Source of the DNA: Paenibacillus sp. CF384
GTDB lineage: Bacteria > Bacillota > Bacilli > Paenibacillales > Paenibacillaceae
DNA length: 64,000 bases
Direction: 5' to 3'
NCBI RefSeq assembly: GCF_900106745.1
Contig: NZ_FNNV01000016.1
Location: 123,472 to 187,471, forward strand
The stretch's first letter is position 1. Each line of letters starts with the position of its first letter. The translations under genes were made by a program, and so were the position numbers. The notes beneath the pieces were generated by a model. It ran no database searches, was not told the origin of the DNA, and was given only the letters and a program-made list of their open reading frames with translations. Positions 7,428 to 15,740 of this stretch are shown here, piece by piece.

Positions 7428-9695
7428 ATGATGAAATGGAAACCGGCCGGGCTAGGTGCGGCGGCTGCGGGAATTGCTTGTATGGTCTGGGCAGGGACAG
7501 CCGCAGGGGCAACGGGAGATCAATTTATGGATTTAAAAGGAGCGCAGTGGGCGGCAGACAGCATTACATACATGGCGAAGAGGGGAACGGTAGCCGGTTA
7601 CGGCAATGGGATTTTTAAGCCTGAAGGGGCGGTTACTCGTGCACAGGCGGTTACCTTCATGGTGCGAGAGCTGTATCCGCAGCAGTTGGCTGACAGTGAC
7701 CAGACGTATACGGATGTACCGCGGAGTCATCCTTTCTATAAAGAAATTTCAGTGGCCGCCCGGATGGGATTAGCCGGTGGTTTCCCTGATGGTTCGTTCC
7801 ATCCGGATGCTCCGGTTAGCCGTGCGGAAACAGCCGCTTTTCTTACTCGCGCCTACGCCCTTCAATCCGGGGAGCGCGCGGTGAGTCTGTCTGACACGGC
7901 AACGCACTGGGCTGCTGCACCTATTGGGGTTATGAGCTCGAATGGGCTGATCGGCGGGTATGCGGACGGCGCCTATCGACCGGATAAATCTGTCACGCGC
8001 GCGGAGTTTGCGGTGTTTATGACAAGAGTGATCCGGTTCGAGAGAGCGAATGCCATTCAGGCGCAGGACTGGGATAAGCTCATGTCCTATATGACCGTTA
8101 GCGAGCAGGTAGGGCAAATGCTTATGCCGGATATCCGGGAGTGGAAAGGGCAGCCCACAAGGACATTGAACGAGGGCATCAAGGCAACGATTCACGATCA
8201 GGATCTTGGCGGCTTCATTCTGTTTGAGAAAAATATCGCGAATGCCGAGCAAGTTACGACACTCACGCATGGGCTGCAAGCAGAAGCAGGGGATATTCCG
8301 CTGTTTCTTGGCATCGACCAAGAAGGCGGCGTTATTAAGCGCATTCCCGGCGGTACGAATCTGCCCGGGCAGATGGCGCTAGGCGCCGCGCGAGATACTT
8401 CGCTGGCCGAAGCCGCGGGGAAGCTCACGGGCGAGGAGCTAAAGGCGCTCGGTATGCAGCTTGATTTTGCACCGGTGCTCGATATTAACAGCAATCCGGA
8501 CAATCCCATTATCGGGATGCGCTCTTTCTCCTCGGACCCGGATTTAGTCACACGATTGGGGCTGGCAGAGATCAAGGGGCTGCAATCGTCAGGCGTTATC
8601 CCGGCGGTTAAGCATTTTCCGGGGCATGGGGACACGACGGTCGATTCCCATCTGGGACTGCCTGTGCTGACGCATGACCGCGCGCGATTGGACGCGGTGG
8701 AGTTGAAGCCGTTCCGCGCTGCCATTGAGGCAGGCGTGGACATGATCATGAGTGCGCATATCGCGTTCCCGGCCGTAGATAATGAGCATGTTACCTCTCG
8801 CAAGGATGGCAGCAGCGTACCTGTGCCGGCAACCTTATCGAAGAAGGTACTGACCGGATTGTTGCGGGATGAGCTCGACTTCAAGGGTGTTATCATATCC
8901 GATGCGTTTACGATGAACGGGATCGCGGAGCATTTTGGCGAGGAACAGGCTGTCGTGCGTGCGGTATCCGCAGGCATTGATATTATTCTGATGCCGAAGG
9001 ATTCGGCGATTGCGCATCAAGCGCTGGTAGAGGCCGTCCATAATGGAACGCTCTCCACAGAGGCGATCCATGCCTCGGTTAAACGAATCCTACAGCTGAA
9101 AGCGAAGTATGGCTTGTTCGGCGAAAGGGATGAACGCCTTTCTTCCAAGCTGGCTGCATTGCCGGCGATTATTGGTGCTACACCGCATCGCAAGGTCGAG
9201 CAAGAGATCGCGGAGCACGCGGTTACGCTGCTGACCGGTCGTGATGGGAAGTATCCGGATCGAATCGGACAAGGAGATCGCGTTGTCATCGCTGCCGCCG
9301 ACGATGAGATTGGGAAGCAATTGGCGAAACAATTGCGAGAGGCCGGCGCTTCACAGCAGCTGAGTATTGAGATTGTGATCATCGGGCCAGGAAAGACAGC
9401 GGAAGCACTGCGGAAGTTGAAAGATGCAAATTACGTTGTGCTCGCCTCCTACCAGTTCCGCAACGTAGCCAGTCAGTTCGGGTGGTCGGATTATCAAACG
9501 GTTATTGATGAAGTGAATAAGCTAGGCAAACGGTATTCGCTCGTCTCGCTAGGCAATCCTTACGAGCTGCTTTACTTGCGGGACGTGAAGTCAGGTATGG
9601 CGCTCTATGGGAAACAAGAGCCGAATATTAAAGCCGGCATGAACGTGCTGCTCGGCCAGGCGGAGCTGCCGGGTGTATTGCCGGTACAGAATTAA
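7428..9695 (+). CDS. SLH-anchored beta-N-acetylhexosaminidase, NagZ-like (GH3)
   Basis: 755 residues. A signal peptide (~1-28) is followed by three SLH repeats (~30-200, each with a VTRAQ/VSRAE/VTRAE-type motif) and a GH3 catalytic domain (~210-570). The NagZ signature is intact: KHFPGHGDTTVDSH at ~395-408 with the catalytic Asp/His pair D406/H408, and nucleophile D492 in IISDAF. The C-terminal ~150 residues match the GH3 C-terminal domain. The enzyme would release N-acetylglucosamine from peptidoglycan fragments while bound to secondary wall polymer through SLH. The SLH domains are N-terminal, the reverse of the protease and nucleotidase in this window. Translation may be gated by the hairpin at 7381. 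Confidence 0.92.
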   Translation: MMKWKPAGLGAAAAGIACMVWAGTAAGATGDQFMDLKGAQWAADSITYMAKRGTVAGYGNGIFKPEGAVTRAQAVTFMVRELYPQQLADSDQTYTDVPRSHPFYKEISVAARMGLAGGFPDGSFHPDAPVSRAETAAFLTRAYALQSGERAVSLSDTATHWAAAPIGVMSSNGLIGGYADGAYRPDKSVTRAEFAVFMTRVIRFERANAIQAQDWDKLMSYMTVSEQVGQMLMPDIREWKGQPTRTLNEGIKATIHDQDLGGFILFEKNIANAEQVTTLTHGLQAEAGDIPLFLGIDQEGGVIKRIPGGTNLPGQMALGAARDTSLAEAAGKLTGEELKALGMQLDFAPVLDINSNPDNPIIGMRSFSSDPDLVTRLGLAEIKGLQSSGVIPAVKHFPGHGDTTVDSHLGLPVLTHDRARLDAVELKPFRAAIEAGVDMIMSAHIAFPAVDNEHVTSRKDGSSVPVPATLSKKVLTGLLRDELDFKGVIISDAFTMNGIAEHFGEEQAVVRAVSAGIDIILMPKDSAIAHQALVEAVHNGTLSTEAIHASVKRILQLKAKYGLFGERDERLSSKLAALPAIIGATPHRKVEQEIAEHAVTLLTGRDGKYPDRIGQGDRVVIAAADDEIGKQLAKQLREAGASQQLSIEIVIIGPGKTAEALRKLKDANYVVLASYQFRNVASQFGWSDYQTVIDEVNKLGKRYSLVSLGNPYELLYLRDVKSGMALYGKQEPNIKAGMNVLLGQAELPGVLPVQN

Positions 9696-9780
9696 GAAGG
9701 TGCAAAGCAAGCCGAAGGGACGCGGACAGTTCCGGAAACCGACTCTCGGCGCACAGACTAACCAATATGCCACGAGGCAT

Positions 9781-9975
9781 GAGGTGAGAGTCGGAAAAAC
9801 GAACTCTCACCTCCAAAAAACCATCGCATTCATACCGAGAGTGACGAAAACGAACTCTCAGATCACAAACTAACCCATCTAAGCCTTCAGCTGAAGCTGA
9901 GAGTCGGAAAAACGAACTCTCAGCTCGAAAAACCTATCGCATTCACGCTGAGAGTACAGAAATCGGACTCTCAGC
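9781..9975. repeat. Array 2: four hairpins of the GAGAGT family, inverted relative to array 1
   Basis: Palindromes at 9781-9813 (11-base arms GAGGTGAGAGT/ACTCTCACCTC), 9836-9861, 9895-9925 (AGCTGAGAGT/ACTCTCAGCT) and 9947-9975. Between them are AACTAACCAATC and CATCGCATTC segments. AACTAACCAATC is the reverse complement of the GATTGGTTAGTT spacer of array 1, so both arrays belong to one repeat family. Arm sequences vary in step on both sides, so pairing is preserved. The half element around 9740 (CGACTCTCGG) may be a decayed copy. Confidence 0.85.
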
Positions 9976-10010
9976 CAAAAAACTAACCAATCTAACCACA
10001 CGGCAGGGGC

Positions 10011-10124
10011 TGTAAGTCGCCAAAATCCTCAATGAGCAATGCTCGCCACTTACAAAAAGTCCGATGTTTCTAGAAGAAGAAAGGTCCAAGTTGTATCTGA
10101 AAAGATGCACCGGGACCTTTTTTC
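10011..10124 (+). terminator. Two consecutive stem-loops, the second a strong intrinsic terminator
   Basis: TGTAAGTCGC (10011) pairs with GCCACTTACA (10045), with an inner GAGC/GCTC stem. Then AAAGGTCC (10080) pairs with GGGACCTTT followed by TTTTTC (to 10124), with an inner TATC/GATG stem. It ends the transcript of the SLH-GH3 gene beyond array 2. 9976-10010 shows nothing else. Confidence 0.65.
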
Positions 10125-10127
10125 TTG

Positions 10128-10172
10128 TTGTAAATTAACTGTGTACATAATATACTGATTATACAATACACA
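10128..10172 (+). promoter_or_regulatory. Promoter and putative TetR operator of the drrAB-like operon
   Basis: TTGTAA (10128), 17-base spacer, TATACT (10151). The inverted repeat TGTGTA (10140)/TACACA (10167) brackets the -10. ATATACTGATTATACAATACAC is closely matched upstream of the TetR gene (12769-12746, minus strand), which supports a shared operator. Confidence 0.5.
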
Positions 10173-10194
10173 ATTAATGAGGGGGATGATGATA

Positions 10195-11082
10195 ATGACA
10201 AAGCTTGCAATAGAAGCCACTGGGCTGCGTAAGAGCTTCGGCAGCCAAACGGTGCTGGACGGCATCGACTTGGCGGTCGCGAAGGGAACGATCTTCGCCT
10301 TGCTTGGCCCAAACGGCGCCGGCAAAACCACTCTTATTCATATTCTATCGACCTTGATCGAACCTGATGCCGGCAGTGCGCGGATTGAAGGGTATGATAT
10401 TGTGGCAAACAAGAAAGAGGTACGCCGGTCGATCGGTTTGACCGGTCAATTCGCTGCGGTTGACGAGGTGTTGACGGGGGCGGAGAACGTGAACATGATG
10501 TGCCGCTTGTCCGGACTGTCCGCAGCGGAAAGCCGCGTCCGCACGGCGGAGCTGCTCAGAAGCTTCGATCTGGAAGCTGCTGCAGGCAAACGCGTGAAGA
10601 CCTATTCCGGCGGAATGCGCCGGAAGCTGGATCTTGCCGTCAGTCTTGTCGTGCACCGGCCGGTGCTGTTCTTGGATGAGCCGACAACGGGGCTCGACAC
10701 GGTGAGCCGGCGCGCACTCTGGGCGAATATTCAGCAGTTGAAGGAGCAGGGAATCACGATCTTCCTGACGACGCAGTATTTGGAGGAAGCGGATCAGTTG
10801 GCCGATCGGATCGCGGTCATTAACCACGGGCGAATAGTCGCGTCCGGGACGGCGGCCGAGCTGAAGGCGCATGTGGGCGGCGAAGTCATCGAGCTGCGCA
10901 ATAAGGATAATGAGCTGCTTCGAACCCTGCCGACGAACGGGACCATCGTTGATGTGTGGCAAACGCTAGGAAGTGTCGTTCATTCCTTCCCTGAAGGCAC
11001 GCAGCTCAGTATTCGCAAGCCGAGCATGGACGATGTTTTCTTGGCGTTAACGAGCATGGAGAAGGAGGCGTCGCTGGCATGA
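10195..11082 (+). CDS. DrrA-type ABC transporter ATP-binding protein
   Basis: 295 residues. Walker A GPNGAGKTT at ~38-46, signature YSGGMRRKLDLA, Walker B LFLDEPTTGLD, and the C-terminal extension typical of the daunorubicin-resistance DrrA subfamily, ending in KPSMDDVFLALT. It energises export of a hydrophobic compound together with the permease. Several ATGs occur at 10177-10195; the one at 10195 is chosen because GAGGGGG ends nine bases upstream of it, while the ATG at 10177 overlaps the ribosome site. Its stop overlaps the permease start (ATGA). Confidence 0.92.
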   Translation: MTKLAIEATGLRKSFGSQTVLDGIDLAVAKGTIFALLGPNGAGKTTLIHILSTLIEPDAGSARIEGYDIVANKKEVRRSIGLTGQFAAVDEVLTGAENVNMMCRLSGLSAAESRVRTAELLRSFDLEAAAGKRVKTYSGGMRRKLDLAVSLVVHRPVLFLDEPTTGLDTVSRRALWANIQQLKEQGITIFLTTQYLEEADQLADRIAVINHGRIVASGTAAELKAHVGGEVIELRNKDNELLRTLPTNGTIVDVWQTLGSVVHSFPEGTQLSIRKPSMDDVFLALTSMEKEASLA

Positions 11083-11873
11083 GAACCTTATTACAGCAAC
11101 GGGCACCGAAGCCCGCATCCTTCGGCGTGACTAATCTTGTCTTCATCGGACGCAGTCTCCGTCACAGTCTGCGCAATGTCGAGTCGCTGGTGATGGCGAT
11201 TATGCTCCCCGTTATGCTCATGTTATTGTTCACGTATGTGTTCGGCGGGGCGATTGACCCCTCAGGTGACTATGTCAATTACGTTGTACCCGGCATCATC
11301 TTGTTGTGCGCAGGCTTCGGTTCCTCCAGCACCGCAGTCGATGTCGCGACGGACATGACGAACGGCATTATCGATCGATTCCGCACGATGCCGATTCGTT
11401 CGCTTAGCGTCGTCGTTGGACACGTGGTCGCGAGCCTGGTCCGTAATTTGCTTGCGACCTGTATCGTCATCGGCGTAGCTCTGGCCGTGGGCTTCCGCTC
11501 GGACGCAAGCGTGTTGGAGTGGGCGGGTGCGCTTGGCGTCATCATCCTGTTCATCCTGACGTTCACGTGGTTATTCGCCGCGATCGGACTGGTGACCGGG
11601 AGCCCGTCCGCCGCAAGCGGCTACGGCTTCGCGCTGCTCTTCCTTCCGTATCTGTCGAGCGCCTTCGTGCCGACCAGCACGATGCCTTCATGGCTGCAAG
11701 GGTTAGCCAATCATCAGCCGATCACGCCGGTCATCGAGACCATTCGCGGATTGCTCTCGGGCACGCCAATCGGGGACAACGGCTGGTGGGCGATCGGCTG
11801 GTGCACCTTCATCTTGATGCTGGCCTTAATATGGTGCACACTCGCGTTCCGCCGCAAAGCCGGACAGCGATAA
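11079..11873 (+). CDS. DrrB-type ABC transporter permease
   Basis: 264 residues of the ABC-2 membrane family with about six hydrophobic segments and the conserved stretch GIIDRFRTMPIRSLSVVVGHV of DrrB proteins. It begins within the stop of the ATPase gene (ATGA overlap), so the two are translationally coupled. Together they form a drug-type exporter; the substrate is unknown, and no biosynthetic gene cluster lies nearby, which suggests defence or self-protection. Regulation is probably by the convergent TetR gene downstream. Confidence 0.9.
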   Translation: MRTLLQQRAPKPASFGVTNLVFIGRSLRHSLRNVESLVMAIMLPVMLMLLFTYVFGGAIDPSGDYVNYVVPGIILLCAGFGSSSTAVDVATDMTNGIIDRFRTMPIRSLSVVVGHVVASLVRNLLATCIVIGVALAVGFRSDASVLEWAGALGVIILFILTFTWLFAAIGLVTGSPSAASGYGFALLFLPYLSSAFVPTSTMPSWLQGLANHQPITPVIETIRGLLSGTPIGDNGWWAIGWCTFILMLALIWCTLAFRRKAGQR

Positions 11874-11876
11874 AAT

Positions 11877-11919
11877 AAAAAGCAGCGATTGGAGCTAATG
11901 AGCTCTAATCGCTGCTTTT
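11877..11919. terminator. Bidirectional terminator between drrB-like and tetR-like genes
   Basis: AAGCAGCGATTGGAGCT pairs with AGCTCTAATCGCTGCTT around AATG, with A-rich and T-rich flanks on the two sides. Confidence 0.85.
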
Positions 11920-11920
11920 C

Positions 11921-12709
11921 TTACATCTGGCGCCTCACTTCGAGATAATGCTCGATACCATCAAGTATACGCTCCAGCCCGAAGGCTAGATCGTCCCCGA
12001 TCGGACTCTCAACCTCACCTGTGTAGGCGCCTGACATGACGATCGGATGCAGGTCCGGGAAGCTGCCCTCCGTAATGAGCTGCTTCAACGCGGCCGTGTA
12101 GCTCAATCCGCTGAACGTCGAGAAGCTGTCGCCCGCCTTAATGACCAAATCCATATCCCTGGCAATCATGCCGCATGCCCTCGCATAGCTGCTAATCAAG
12201 AGCACGAAGGACATTTTCTCGAAATCATTAACGGGAAAGCCGCGCATAATGCGAAGCGTCCAATCAATAATACGAAGATTGCCGGGCATCATAGGAACGC
12301 TCCGAATGGGAATATCGGCGAACCAGGGATGGTCCCGGAAGACCTTGATACAGAATTGCACATAGTCCTGCATTTCCTCGCGCCAATGTTTCTTGGGTGC
12401 GTCCGGATCGGCTTCCGGTGGAAGGGGACAGACTCTATCCTGCATCAGAAGCAGCAAATCCTCTTTGCTGGTTATGTATCGGTAAAGAGACATCGTAGTG
12501 AAACCGAGCGCTCCGGCAACGCGGCTCATGGATACGGCGGACAGACCGTCTTGATCGGCAATCGCGACAGCGGTATCTACGATTAAGGGAATGCTGAGCT
12601 CGCCCTTCGGCCCTCGGCGCGATGGCTTAATAATTCCCCAGCTCAGCCTGACGCTCTCCGGTAAGCTTTGAATCGCTTCATCATCATTAGGTTCTTTATT
12701 GTCGGCCAT
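11921..12709 (-). CDS. TetR/AcrR family regulator of the DrrAB exporter
   Basis: 262 residues. After a ~35-residue polar leader, the HTH lies at about 42-90 (PLIVDTAVAIADQDGL, VAGALGFTTMSLYRYITSKEDLL), which fits TetR. The long C-terminal domain resembles the TetR_C family usually paired with DrrAB exporters and with tetracycline-type repressors. It is convergent with drrB-like and likely represses both operons: a near-identical ATATACTG-wTTA-ATACAC element overlaps both promoters. The ligand is presumably the exported compound. Confidence 0.9.
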   Translation of the reverse strand: MADNKEPNDDEAIQSLPESVRLSWGIIKPSRRGPKGELSIPLIVDTAVAIADQDGLSAVSMSRVAGALGFTTMSLYRYITSKEDLLLLMQDRVCPLPPEADPDAPKKHWREEMQDYVQFCIKVFRDHPWFADIPIRSVPMMPGNLRIIDWTLRIMRGFPVNDFEKMSFVLLISSYARACGMIARDMDLVIKAGDSFSTFSGLSYTAALKQLITEGSFPDLHPIVMSGAYTGEVESPIGDDLAFGLERILDGIEHYLEVRRQM

Positions 12710-12745
12710 TGCCTGTATTCCTCCGTTAGCTTAGCGCTTCCATAA

Positions 12746-12769
12746 GTGTATATGTAGTAAACAGTATAT
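12746..12769 (-). promoter_or_regulatory. Putative TetR operator/promoter of the tetR-like gene
   Basis: On the minus strand ATATACTGTTTACTACATATACAC, matching the drrA-like promoter (ATATACTG, TTA, ATACAC all shared). TATACT would be the -10. The remaining 12770-12912 is GC-rich with no feature I can support. Confidence 0.4.
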
Positions 12770-12912
12770 CATAATTCTCGGCCGCGGAGATGGTGCAGTG
12801 GCCTCACCGGGATGCCGCTCACGATTCTCCCGGCTGCTCGTCGGTCGCCTCGTCAGCTTGTACATTTTGTTATATGATGGGGAGAATGAAGGAGTGAAGG
12901 GAGTGGAAACAC

Positions 12913-13746
12913 ATGGCCTACAGCTACGAAGAGCTGGCAAGAGGGTTTGTTCATACACCTGTTGATCTGTTTGGCGTGTATCGGACACAGCTTGAAGCGA
13001 ACCAAGTTTACAGCGGGCATGTGGACAAGCCGACTTCGAAATGCGCGATTATTTGCGCACTTAGCGGAGCTGCCGAATTTATCTTCGATGGCGAGGAGCG
13101 CTACCGGCTGGAACCCGGCAAAATACTGATTGGCGGAGCGGGCAGAAGGCTTGAGATTATCGTAGGCGACAGCGGCTTTCAATATAATATCGTGCATTAT
13201 ATGCCCAATACGGCGGAAGCAGTGCCGGGGAGCTTAGAGCGTAATCATGATATAACGCTGCTGGAGGTTACGGTAGATCCTGAGCTGCTGCGACTGCAAG
13301 AGCAGCTGCTTCAAGCCGCTTCGGTTCCTGACAATATGGGCATGCTTGCGAAGAAGTCGTTGTTTTATCAATACGTAGCCAAGCTGCTTCAGTCTGAGCG
13401 TAACCGTCAGAACAAAGACAGCTACTCGGTAATCGACGACGCGCTCGGCCATATTCATGACCGCTTCATGGATTCGCTGACGCTTGCCGGGTTAGCGGAG
13501 CGCTATCAGCTGAAGCCCAAATACTTCTCTTATTTATTTCACAAATATACGGGCACCGGACCGATCGATTATTTGATTCATTACCGCATGAATAAAGCGC
13601 ACGAGTGGCTGCTGACCGAGCAGGTTTCGGTATCGGCCGTCGCGAAGAGCGTCGGATACGCAGACTCTTATTACTTCAGCAGGTTGTTCAAGAAATACAA
13701 AGGCATAGCGCCAAGTAGAGTCGGACATCTGCATCAGAAGAAATAG
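12913..13746 (+). CDS. AraC family regulator, probably of the adjacent siderophore-binding protein
   Basis: 277 residues. The N-terminal ~160 residues form a cupin-like sensory domain (AEFIFDGEERYRLEPGKILIGGAG). The C-terminal ~100 carry two HTH motifs (LAGLAERYQLKPKYFSYLFHKYTG and VAKSVGYADSYYFSRLFKKYKG) of the AraC/XylS type. It reads in the same direction as the siderophore-binding lipoprotein 110 bases downstream, and a Fur box lies between them. That layout matches Bacillus Btr-like activators that sense a ferric siderophore and activate its uptake gene; this role is inferred. Confidence 0.88.
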   Translation: MAYSYEELARGFVHTPVDLFGVYRTQLEANQVYSGHVDKPTSKCAIICALSGAAEFIFDGEERYRLEPGKILIGGAGRRLEIIVGDSGFQYNIVHYMPNTAEAVPGSLERNHDITLLEVTVDPELLRLQEQLLQAASVPDNMGMLAKKSLFYQYVAKLLQSERNRQNKDSYSVIDDALGHIHDRFMDSLTLAGLAERYQLKPKYFSYLFHKYTGTGPIDYLIHYRMNKAHEWLLTEQVSVSAVAKSVGYADSYYFSRLFKKYKGIAPSRVGHLHQKK

Positions 13747-13809
13747 TCCATGGAAGAGTCGGGAATTTCTCTATTCTATTATCCTGCGTCCGATGGTACT
13801 CTTTTAGTT

Positions 13810-13828
13810 GATAATGAGAATCGTTATC
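13810..13828. promoter_or_regulatory. Fur box upstream of the siderophore-binding protein gene
   Basis: GATAATGAGAATCGTTATC matches the 19-base Fur consensus GATAATGATAATCATTATC at 17 of 19 positions, 28 bases before the ATG. Confidence 0.8.
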
Positions 13829-13856
13829 GAGATGAATAGAAGAGGGGAAGCTTGAC

Positions 13857-14864
13857 ATGCACCTGAGAAAACAATCCTATTTGGTACTAATCGTTCTGTT
13901 AAGTTTGGCTTTGATCCTGAGCGCGTGCTCCGGTTCGAATAATAATGGAGCGTCCAATACTGCGCCGAGCGGTGAAGCGGAGCAGAGCAACGATACTTCG
14001 ACCAGCGCATTCCCGCGTACCATCGATGCGGCGAACGGCCAAATCGAAATCACTAAGAAGCCGGAAAGAGTGGCAGTCGTACATTGGGGTTATATCGACT
14101 CGATTCTGCTGTTCGATCTGAAATCGGCTGCGCTTGCGCTTCCTTTCACGGAGAAGTCATCGGCGCTGCATACGGACAGCTATAAGCCTTATGTAGACAA
14201 GCTGGGTGAAATGGTCGTCGTTGGCGAGAATACAACGGTCAATATGGAGGCCTTGCTGAGCTATAACCCGGACTTGATCATCGCCGGTAACAGCATCAAC
14301 GCCGAAGTGACGGATCAACTGGAGAAGATCGCAAAGACGGTCGTTATTGATGAAGCCAAAACCGATATCTGGAGCAACTGGCAGGCGGTTGTTACGAAGT
14401 TCGGAGAAATCCTCGGACAAGAGGATGTGGCGAAGCAATACATTGACAATTACAATGCGAAGCTTCAAGAGGTCAAAGCGAAATTGGCGAAAGTGGAAGG
14501 AACAGTAGCATTCGTCCAAGTTCGGAACAATGCGGTATGGCTGGGCGGCACGAAGTATTTGACACAGTACTACAGCGGTCTGGGCCTGAAAGCACCGAAC
14601 GATCCGGCTATGGAGGAAGGCGTAGAGCTTTCGCTCGAAGGTTTAAGCAAGCTTAATCCGGACCATCTCTTCCTGGGCTACTTCAATTACGTCGACAAGT
14701 CGCAGCCGGCAATGACAGACGATTGGGAGAAGAATGCCGTCTGGAAAAGTCTGAAGGCTGTTCAAAATAACCAAACCTACGCGATTAACGGCGAGCTGGC
14801 GATGGGCTACGGCCCAATCGGCAACAGCTACGGCGTTCAAGCTGTCCTTGAAGCTCTAGAATAG
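13857..14864 (+). CDS. Iron-siderophore ABC transporter substrate-binding lipoprotein
   Basis: 335 residues. Lipoprotein signal peptide with lipobox ILSAC (Cys at ~23) and a Ser/Asn-rich linker, then the FhuD/FepB-like periplasmic-binding fold (KPERVAVVHWGYIDSILLFDL, VNMEALLSYNPDLIIAG, YGVQAVLEALE at the end). It captures a ferric siderophore outside the membrane and passes it to an FhuBG-type permease. No permease or ATPase gene is adjacent, so it must share one encoded elsewhere. A Fur box and an AraC gene precede it, and a strong terminator follows. Confidence 0.9.
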   Translation: MHLRKQSYLVLIVLLSLALILSACSGSNNNGASNTAPSGEAEQSNDTSTSAFPRTIDAANGQIEITKKPERVAVVHWGYIDSILLFDLKSAALALPFTEKSSALHTDSYKPYVDKLGEMVVVGENTTVNMEALLSYNPDLIIAGNSINAEVTDQLEKIAKTVVIDEAKTDIWSNWQAVVTKFGEILGQEDVAKQYIDNYNAKLQEVKAKLAKVEGTVAFVQVRNNAVWLGGTKYLTQYYSGLGLKAPNDPAMEEGVELSLEGLSKLNPDHLFLGYFNYVDKSQPAMTDDWEKNAVWKSLKAVQNNQTYAINGELAMGYGPIGNSYGVQAVLEALE

Positions 14865-14888
14865 GAACGATTCCGGTCTCCTACACAA

Positions 14889-14921
14889 AGAAGCGTCTCT
14901 CATGCGAGAGACGCTTCTTTG
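14889..14921. terminator. Bidirectional terminator
   Basis: AAGAAGCGTCTCTC pairs with GAGAGACGCTTCTT around ATGC, between convergent genes. Confidence 0.88.
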
Positions 14922-14927
14922 TTGTGC

Positions 14928-15740
14928 TTACAAGGGACTCGAACTTTTCTTCGGGCTGTACTTCAGGACGCTCGCTGCCATATAGATCGCCGCAACAGCA
15001 ATGATGACGATTAGCCAACTGTCATGAAGCTTATCGAACCAGTCGAAGGCAGCCGTTTTGACAAAAGCAAAGAACAGCACATTGAAGGAGCACCCGATGA
15101 GAATCACCGACCAAATCGAACGCAGACGGAGATACATGTAGCCGTACAGGAAACCCAGCGGAATGCCAAGCAGCTGCATGGCGATCCCTCCCGGCTGCAG
15201 AGCGGCGATAATGATGGAAACGAGGAGGACGGCCCAGAAGACGGCCACATTGCGGCGTGCTTCATTGAAGAGGATGCCCATGAACAAGATGATCTCGAGC
15301 GCGGTGTTGATAACGGCAGAGATGATGAGGTAGCCTGTCGAAACGTCGGCATATTGATCGGTGAAGGCTGCCAGCTCGCTTACTCCTTGATGGAGCAGGA
15401 ACTTGAGGGAGGCGGTGAAGAAGAAGGCAAAGCCGATGCCGACGGTGATCATATGCACGGCTCGCAAGGTTGAAATCGGCAGATAGTGCTGCATCCGTAA
15501 GAATCCGGGCGGCGCTATCTGCGGTACGATCAGCGAATATTTGACGCGATAAGCCAGATAACACAACACGACGGACAGCACCAGCACGATAAAGACTTGT
15601 GCAGGCAATTGTTCGCCTTCCCCGAAACTTCCCCATCCGAGCAGCGGATTTACGGCCGCATTGTAGATTACGATCGCGGCAATAATCATGGCCACATACA
15701 GCACTACATTTGCCAGCATAGCAAGATATCGTCTCAACAT
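14928..15740 (-). CDS. CPBP-like integral membrane protein with degenerate catalytic motifs
   Basis: 270 residues, about seven hydrophobic segments. The order of segments and the LEIILFMGILFNEARR and LGIPLGFLYGYMYLRLRSIWSVI stretches fit the CPBP (CAAX protease/bacteriocin-processing, ABI) family. In active members the first motif is EExxxR and the later helix carries a conserved His. Here the first motif reads LEIILFM (one Glu, no Arg) and the later helix reads ILIGCSFN with no His, so it is probably not a protease. AAGGGGCG lies eight bases before the ATG. It stands alone. Confidence 0.6.
   Translation of the reverse strand: MLRRYLAMLANVVLYVAMIIAAIVIYNAAVNPLLGWGSFGEGEQLPAQVFIVLVLSVVLCYLAYRVKYSLIVPQIAPPGFLRMQHYLPISTLRAVHMITVGIGFAFFFTASLKFLLHQGVSELAAFTDQYADVSTGYLIISAVINTALEIILFMGILFNEARRNVAVFWAVLLVSIIIAALQPGGIAMQLLGIPLGFLYGYMYLRLRSIWSVILIGCSFNVLFFAFVKTAAFDWFDKLHDSWLIVIIAVAAIYMAASVLKYSPKKSSSPL

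Noticed and set aside
12770..12912. GC-rich stem as a terminator or small RNA before the AraC gene
   Set aside because: Short complementary stretches only; no T-run and no convincing long stem.
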